Shown in pieces: positions 59,950 through 64,000 of a stretch of 64,000 bases of DNA. The DNA is from Paradesertivirga sp036399495 (GTDB taxonomy: Bacteria; Bacteroidota; Bacteroidia; Sphingobacteriales; Sphingobacteriaceae): the NCBI GenBank assembly GCA_036399495.1, contig DASWMZ010000159.1:62001-126000 (forward strand), read 5' to 3'. Made by a program: the position numbers and the translations under genes. The notes below the pieces were generated by a model. That model saw nothing but the letters and a program-made list of their open reading frames with translations, made no database searches and was not told where the DNA came from. Every line of letters starts with the position of its first letter. Position 1 is the stretch's first letter.

Positions 59950-61275
59950 ATGGGACTCCAGATTTTTTGGACCTTCTTCTTAGTTTTTTTAAACGGGTTT
60001 TTCGTCGCGGCGGAATTCGCGATTGTAAAAGTGCGGGCCTCGCAGATTGAAATTAAAGCCAAATCTGGCAGCAGAGTTGCAAAAATAGCCAAACATATTA
60101 CTCAACATCTCGACGGCTATTTAGCAGCAACGCAATTAGGTATTACCCTTGCTTCCCTGGGTTTAGGCTGGGTTGGTGAATCGGTGATGGAACACATTAT
60201 CACCAATGTGTTAACGTTCTTCAAAGCAGATCCGGCGTTTATTGTTTCGTTTTCGCATTCTGCGGCCCCATATATTGCATTCGCTGTTATAACTGTTTTG
60301 CACATTGTGTTTGGAGAGTTAGCTCCTAAATCTATCGCTATACAGCAACCCATCGGGGTTACCATGTTCATCGCATTCCCGCTGCATTTTTTCTATCTTA
60401 TATTCAGGCCATTTATATTCCTGTTGAATGGATTTGCAAATGGCTTACTTAGACTTATAGGCATTCAGGCGGTCGGTTCTCATGAGTCGGCACATACATC
60501 TGAAGAACTTCAGTACTTATTGGAACAGGGTAAAGAAAGCGGGGCTCTTAACCTAAACGAGCACGAGCTAATTAAGAATGTATTTGACTTTAATGAGCGC
60601 GTTGTAAAGCATATAATGGTTCCCAGGACCAAGATATCAGGCATCGAACAAGCAACCCCACCTCAGGAGTTTCTTGAAACCATTGTTAAAGAGGGTTATT
60701 CGCGTATGCCGATATACGATGAAACGATTGATAAGATCATTGGCGTAATTCACGCAAAAGATATATTGCCATTACTCGCACAGCAAAAAGAACTCGTATT
60801 AAAGGACCTGATACGAAAGCCATATCTTATCCCGGAAACGAAGAAAATTAATGATCTGTTAGCTGAATTTCAGTTAAGAAGAATTCAAATCGCTATTGTA
60901 CTGGATGAATTTGGTGGAACTGCGGGGATGGTAACGCTTGAAGATATTGTTGAAGAATTGGTTGGTGAGATACAAGACGAGTACGATGAAGAAAAACCAA
61001 TTGTAGATAAAGTATCTGAGTCTGAATTCATTGTTAATGCGGCGGCTACCATTTATGATGTGAACGAATACCTTCCCCACGATTTGCCTGAAGATGAAGA
61101 TTATGACACTGTTGGAGGATTAGTTGGAGCATTATTTGGTAAGATTCCTGAAGTTGGTGAGTGTAAAGAATTTTATGGTTACAACGTTACTGTCTTGAAA
61201 AAATCTGAGCAAAACGTTGAATCTGTAAAAATGGAACTGGTTATTAATGTGGAAGATGCTGTTGACAAGCACTAA
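59950..61275 (+). CDS. CNNM/CorC-type transporter (hemolysin family)
   Basis: A 441-residue membrane protein. DUF21/CNNM domain with four hydrophobic segments (about 1-190), with GFFVAAEFAIVKVR and a GELAPKSIAIQ loop. Two CBS domains lie at about 215-335 (MVPRTKISGIE, SRMPIYDETIDKIIGVIH). A CorC_HlyC C-terminal domain lies at about 350-435, following the FGGTAGMVTLEDIVEELVGE block. These proteins take part in magnesium or cobalt export and salt resistance. The gene starts 4 bases after ppa. Confidence 0.93.
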   Translation: MGLQIFWTFFLVFLNGFFVAAEFAIVKVRASQIEIKAKSGSRVAKIAKHITQHLDGYLAATQLGITLASLGLGWVGESVMEHIITNVLTFFKADPAFIVSFSHSAAPYIAFAVITVLHIVFGELAPKSIAIQQPIGVTMFIAFPLHFFYLIFRPFIFLLNGFANGLLRLIGIQAVGSHESAHTSEELQYLLEQGKESGALNLNEHELIKNVFDFNERVVKHIMVPRTKISGIEQATPPQEFLETIVKEGYSRMPIYDETIDKIIGVIHAKDILPLLAQQKELVLKDLIRKPYLIPETKKINDLLAEFQLRRIQIAIVLDEFGGTAGMVTLEDIVEELVGEIQDEYDEEKPIVDKVSESEFIVNAAATIYDVNEYLPHDLPEDEDYDTVGGLVGALFGKIPEVGECKEFYGYNVTVLKKSEQNVESVKMELVINVEDAVDKH

Positions 61276-61281
61276 GGTGAT

Positions 61282-61980
61282 ATGCACCTGTTTTACACCC
61301 CGGATCTAGAAAACAACACTTACACTCTTAACGAAGAAGAAAGCAGGCATTGCAATAAAGTGCTGCGTCTTCAGCGAGGCGATATCGTCAACCTAATCGA
61401 CGGGAAAGGTGGTTGGTATACTGCAGAAATTGTAGATTCTCATCCGAAGCATACCTCGCTTAAAGTCGTAGAATCTATACAAGAGCACGCTAAGCGTAAT
61501 CATTACCTTCATATCGCGGTAGCCCCTACCAAAAATATCGACCGGTTTGAATGGTTTCTTGAAAAAGCAACCGAGATTGGAATTGATGAAATTACTCCAG
61601 TAATATGCGAGCGGTCTGAACGCAAGGAAGTAAAAACGGAAAGACTTAATAAAATTATTACTTCCGCAATAAAGCAATCGCTTAAAGCTTATCATCCGAA
61701 ACTCAATGAACCCACACGTTTTGAGAAATTTCTGAACGTTAATGACGGGGAAAAATTCATCGCCCATTGTATCGAAGGAGAGAAAAAACCGTTATCAGAT
61801 TTGATAAGCAAGAACGGCAAGTATATAATTCTGATTGGCCCAGAAGGGGATTTTTCACCGGTAGAAGTTGAACGCACAATTGCATCTGGCTATAAACCGA
61901 TTACCTTAGGATCAAGTAGGTTGAGAACCGAAACCGCTGCTCTTGAAGCTTGTTTTGAAATAAACTTTTTAAACAGATGA
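61282..61980 (+). CDS. rsmE: 16S rRNA m3U1498 methyltransferase
   Basis: A 232-residue SPOUT-class methyltransferase. The N-terminal PUA-like domain (1 to about 70) contains ESRHCNKVLRLQRGD. The trefoil-knot SAM site is ILIGPEGDFSPVEVE and LGSSRLRTETAALEA. It methylates U1498 of 16S rRNA. It overlaps the DUF4159 gene by 4 bases (ATGA). Confidence 0.95.
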   Translation: MHLFYTPDLENNTYTLNEEESRHCNKVLRLQRGDIVNLIDGKGGWYTAEIVDSHPKHTSLKVVESIQEHAKRNHYLHIAVAPTKNIDRFEWFLEKATEIGIDEITPVICERSERKEVKTERLNKIITSAIKQSLKAYHPKLNEPTRFEKFLNVNDGEKFIAHCIEGEKKPLSDLISKNGKYIILIGPEGDFSPVEVERTIASGYKPITLGSSRLRTETAALEACFEINFLNR

Positions 61981-62630
61981 TCAGATCCTGGCTTTTTGGA
62001 TTATTACTACTCACAGCTTTCTCTTCGGCAACAGCACCCACCTATAAATTGGGTAAGTTGAAATATAACGGAGGTGGGGATTGGTATGCCAATCGTACGG
62101 CACTTGTAAATCTAATACAGTTTTGCAATAAAAATCTTGGAACTAATCTTCACAGAGAAGAAGCGATTGTAGAAGTTGGCAGTTCCGACTTATTTAATTT
62201 TCCGTTCGTATACATGACCGGCCATGGAAACGTGTTATTTTCTGATCAGGAAGCTAAAAACCTGCGCAACTATTTAACTGGTGGAGGCTTTCTTCATATT
62301 GATGATAATTACGGTATGGACAAATTCGTCAGGCCACAAATGAAAAAAGTTTTTCCTGAACTGGCATTTATTGAATTGCCATCCAATCATCCTATCTATC
62401 AGCAAAAGTTTAAAATGCCGGGGCTCCCTAAAATTCATGAGCATGATGCGAAACGACAACAAGGCCTGGCGTTAATTTATAAAGGGCGGGTTGTATGTTA
62501 TTACAGCTATGAAACTGATTTAGGTAACGGATGGGAGGATGCCGGAACATATGCTAAAGATTCTCCTGAAGCCAGGGAAAAGGCCCTAAAAATGGGAGCA
62601 AACCTTGTTCAATATGCTTTAACTCAATAG
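61977..62630 (+). CDS. DUF4159 family secreted protein
   Basis: A 217-residue protein with signal peptide (MIRSWLFGLLLLTAFSSATA). It is DUF4159-like throughout (YNGGGDWYANRTALVNLIQF, VYMTGHGNVLFS, GGFLHIDDNYGMDKFVRPQM). The fold resembles class I glutamine amidotransferase-like domains, but I see no clear catalytic Cys. Function unknown. It follows rsmE with a 4-base overlap, so it is probably translated from the same mRNA. Confidence 0.85.
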   Translation: MIRSWLFGLLLLTAFSSATAPTYKLGKLKYNGGGDWYANRTALVNLIQFCNKNLGTNLHREEAIVEVGSSDLFNFPFVYMTGHGNVLFSDQEAKNLRNYLTGGGFLHIDDNYGMDKFVRPQMKKVFPELAFIELPSNHPIYQQKFKMPGLPKIHEHDAKRQQGLALIYKGRVVCYYSYETDLGNGWEDAGTYAKDSPEAREKALKMGANLVQYALTQ

Positions 62631-62632
62631 AT

Positions 62633-63127
62633 ATGAATACTGTAAAAGTAAACGATAGGCAATTTGAGTTAAAGGAAGAAAACGGCCTGCTGTTTTACAA
62701 AGGGCAAGAGATAAGTATTGACATCAAAGAGATTGATAAAGATTACTTCCACGCATTGTATAATAACAATTCATACAAAGTAGAACTTATCGATTTTAAT
62801 CGAACTGAAAAGTTTTTGGAGTTGAAGATTAATTCCAAGAAGTATTCGATAAAAGTTACAGACCAATATGATGAACTTCTTCATAAACTGGGCTTCGATA
62901 AGGCCTTAAGTCAAAAGATATCAGACCTGAAAGCTCCCATGCCTGGCCTGGTTTTAAAAGTTTTGGTTAAGGAAGGGGATCAAGTTCTTAAGGGTGATAA
63001 CCTGATTATTCTGGAGGCTATGAAAATGGAAAATATCATCAAATCTCCAATTGATGGTATAATAAAGAATATGAAGATCCAGGAAGGCGACAAACTTGAA
63101 AAGAATCAGGTTATGATTGTTTTTTGA
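62633..63127 (+). CDS. biotin carboxyl carrier (biotin/lipoyl attachment) protein
   Basis: A 164-residue protein. Its C-terminal half (about 95-164) is a biotinyl domain with APMPGLVLKVLVKEGDQV and biotinylated Lys131 in EAMKMEN. The N-terminal 90 residues are a β-rich segment with no family I can name. It probably serves a carboxylase such as acetyl-, propionyl- or pyruvate-type enzymes, but no biotin carboxylase or carboxyltransferase gene is adjacent. Confidence 0.87.
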   Translation: MNTVKVNDRQFELKEENGLLFYKGQEISIDIKEIDKDYFHALYNNNSYKVELIDFNRTEKFLELKINSKKYSIKVTDQYDELLHKLGFDKALSQKISDLKAPMPGLVLKVLVKEGDQVLKGDNLIILEAMKMENIIKSPIDGIIKNMKIQEGDKLEKNQVMIVF

Positions 63128-63167
63128 TAGCTGCGAATATTAGCATCGCAATCAAATGCGCCAGAAT

Positions 63168-63199
63168 AAAAAAGGGATATATGACAAGTCATATATCCC
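63168..63199 (-). terminator. terminator of gldJ
   Basis: GGGATATATGAC (63174-63185) and GTCATATATCCC (63188-63199) form a long perfect inverted repeat. On the minus strand a T run follows (six T, 63173-63168). It lies just after the gldJ stop at 63223. Confidence 0.85.
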
Positions 63200-63222
63200 A
63201 AATATAATTTCTTAAGGTTAAA

Positions 63223-64000
63223 CTATCTAATCTTTTTAGGAGCTTTAGATGCTGGTTGTTTGAATTGAGGCTTCCCTTTTGAACTTATCTCGGCCGAACC
63301 TACCATACTCATCGCACATCTAAAACCAATTTCTGCACTGGTTTCTTCTTGCTGCATGTAGCGGCGTGTGCCAGGGTTTAACCAATAAGCTCGGTCATTC
63401 CAAGATCCGCCTTTATAAACTCTCGATCTATCGTTAGTTAAAGTTGTAACTCCGTACAGGTCCTGATTAACAGTATCTGCGTGACCTCTAAAATCCGGGT
63501 TGTATGCTTTTCCAGCAATAGCTGAATTTAGTCCCAAGGTATCTTTAACACCATTGAGCTCAGCCCAGGTTTGTTTTCTTCTTGACGGAGCCGGATCTTT
63601 AATTGGCTTACCGTATTTATCTTTGGCATAAATGCCTTTAGACTTATCTTCTAAACGTTTGTCAACGTATTGGTTACCTCTAAAAGGGTTGAAATCTTCA
63701 ACATCTTCGAAGGAAAGTTTACGATACACATCGGCAACCCACTCACTAACATTGCCTGCCATACTATATAACCCAAAATCGTTTGGCATAAAGGCTGCAA
63801 CCGGCCCGGTTATTTCATATTTATCATTTAAATAACCACCTGTACCCATGTTATCACCAGCTCCACGCTTAAAGTTGGCAAGTATTAATCCACGCGTTTT
63901 TTTAGAAGCAGAACGAACACCCAAGCCATTCCAAGGATAAACCTTCCCATCTTCTATATTTTCATATTCTGTATTGCCTGCTAAAGATAAAGCTGCATAT
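63223..64000 (-). CDS. gldJ: gliding motility lipoprotein GldJ, C-terminal part (cut by window edge)
   Basis: About 258 codons of a formylglycine-generating-enzyme-like (FGE-sulfatase) domain are visible. The frame continues to base 64000, so the start lies outside the window. The motifs are YENIEDGKVYPWNGLGVRS, RGAGDNMGTGGYLNDKYEI, NDFGLYSMAGNVSEWVADVY, and YKGGSWNDRAYWLNPGTRRY with GFRCAMSMVG. These match GldJ of Bacteroidota, an essential outer-membrane lipoprotein of gliding and type IX secretion that stabilises GldK. A basic tail (KQPASKAPKKIR) follows. GldK is related, so the symbol is probable rather than certain. Confidence 0.85.
   Translation of the reverse strand, partial: YAALSLAGNTEYENIEDGKVYPWNGLGVRSASKKTRGLILANFKRGAGDNMGTGGYLNDKYEITGPVAAFMPNDFGLYSMAGNVSEWVADVYRKLSFEDVEDFNPFRGNQYVDKRLEDKSKGIYAKDKYGKPIKDPAPSRRKQTWAELNGVKDTLGLNSAIAGKAYNPDFRGHADTVNQDLYGVTTLTNDRSRVYKGGSWNDRAYWLNPGTRRYMQQEETSAEIGFRCAMSMVGSAEISSKGKPQFKQPASKAPKKIR

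Noticed and set aside
63223..63924. gldJ as a complete 233-residue gene starting at TTG 63924
   Set aside because: The frame continues without a stop to the window edge, and the conserved YENIEDGKVYPWNG part lies upstream of that codon; the gene is cut by the window.

Overview
The window is a gene-dense chromosomal segment of a Bacteroidota bacterium, most likely from the Sphingobacteriaceae (Pedobacter/Mucilaginibacter-like). The evidence is a GldJ-type gliding/type IX secretion lipoprotein at the right edge, a TonB-dependent receptor with an N-terminal carboxypeptidase-like domain at the left edge, an exbB-exbD-exbD-tonB cluster, weak or absent Shine-Dalgarno sequences, recurring TAnnTTTG-like -7 promoter boxes, several TTG starts, and short imperfect palindromes between genes. 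I see no insertion sequence, prophage, CRISPR array, tRNA or rRNA. Genus-level assignment is inference.

Layout. 1-4.7 kb: truncated TonB receptor, small lipoprotein, S41 protease, murQ, an unknown conserved protein and a Bax-inhibitor-1 membrane protein. 4.8-9.7 kb: SAM-I riboswitch, metH and metF, a methionine methylation unit that responds to the product of metK (36.9-38.2 kb). 9.7-11.0 kb: HAD hydrolase joined by overlaps to a DUF6364/PIN toxin-antitoxin pair. 11.0-15.95 kb: threonine operon thrABC on the minus strand, preceded by a threonine-rich leader peptide, an antiterminator and an intrinsic terminator. 16.2-26.6 kb: housekeeping genes (rsgA, dtd, MazG-like, ComB-like, gcvT, rnhB, ruvC, HIT, greA), a SpoIIE-type phosphatase, a glycosyltransferase/flippase-like pair, and a response regulator coupled to a BadF-type sugar kinase. 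27.1-32.6 kb: a tripartite RND efflux operon. 32.9-39.6 kb: M61 peptidase, LytTR regulator, PlsC, Nudix, metK, lipid kinase and SUI1/YciH. 39.9-45.6 kb: ExbB, two ExbD, TonB, a small membrane protein, a PstS-like lipoprotein and a TPR protein. 45.65-58.7 kb: all fourteen complex I genes, nuoA to nuoN, with a short NuoG. 58.7-63.1 kb: DedA, pyrophosphatase, CNNM/CorC protein, rsmE, DUF4159 and a biotinyl carrier protein. The window ends in gldJ, which runs off the right edge.

Most genes are ordinary core metabolism. The most interesting signals are in RNA. The thr operon has a complete transcription attenuator: the leader-peptide codons encode the antiterminator strand that competes with a 12-bp terminator. 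A hairpin at nuoJ buries both the AGGAG and the start codon, directly behind an exact -7 box. The toxin-antitoxin promoter looks leaderless and has a perfect 8+8 palindrome upstream of its -7 box. The metH riboswitch has a duplicated P1 strand and no obvious terminator. At the protein level, NuoG stops after the remnant of its fourth Fe-S domain, and a PstS-like lipoprotein sits in the TonB energy cluster. Residue positions were counted by hand and no database search was run; family names rest on recognised motifs.
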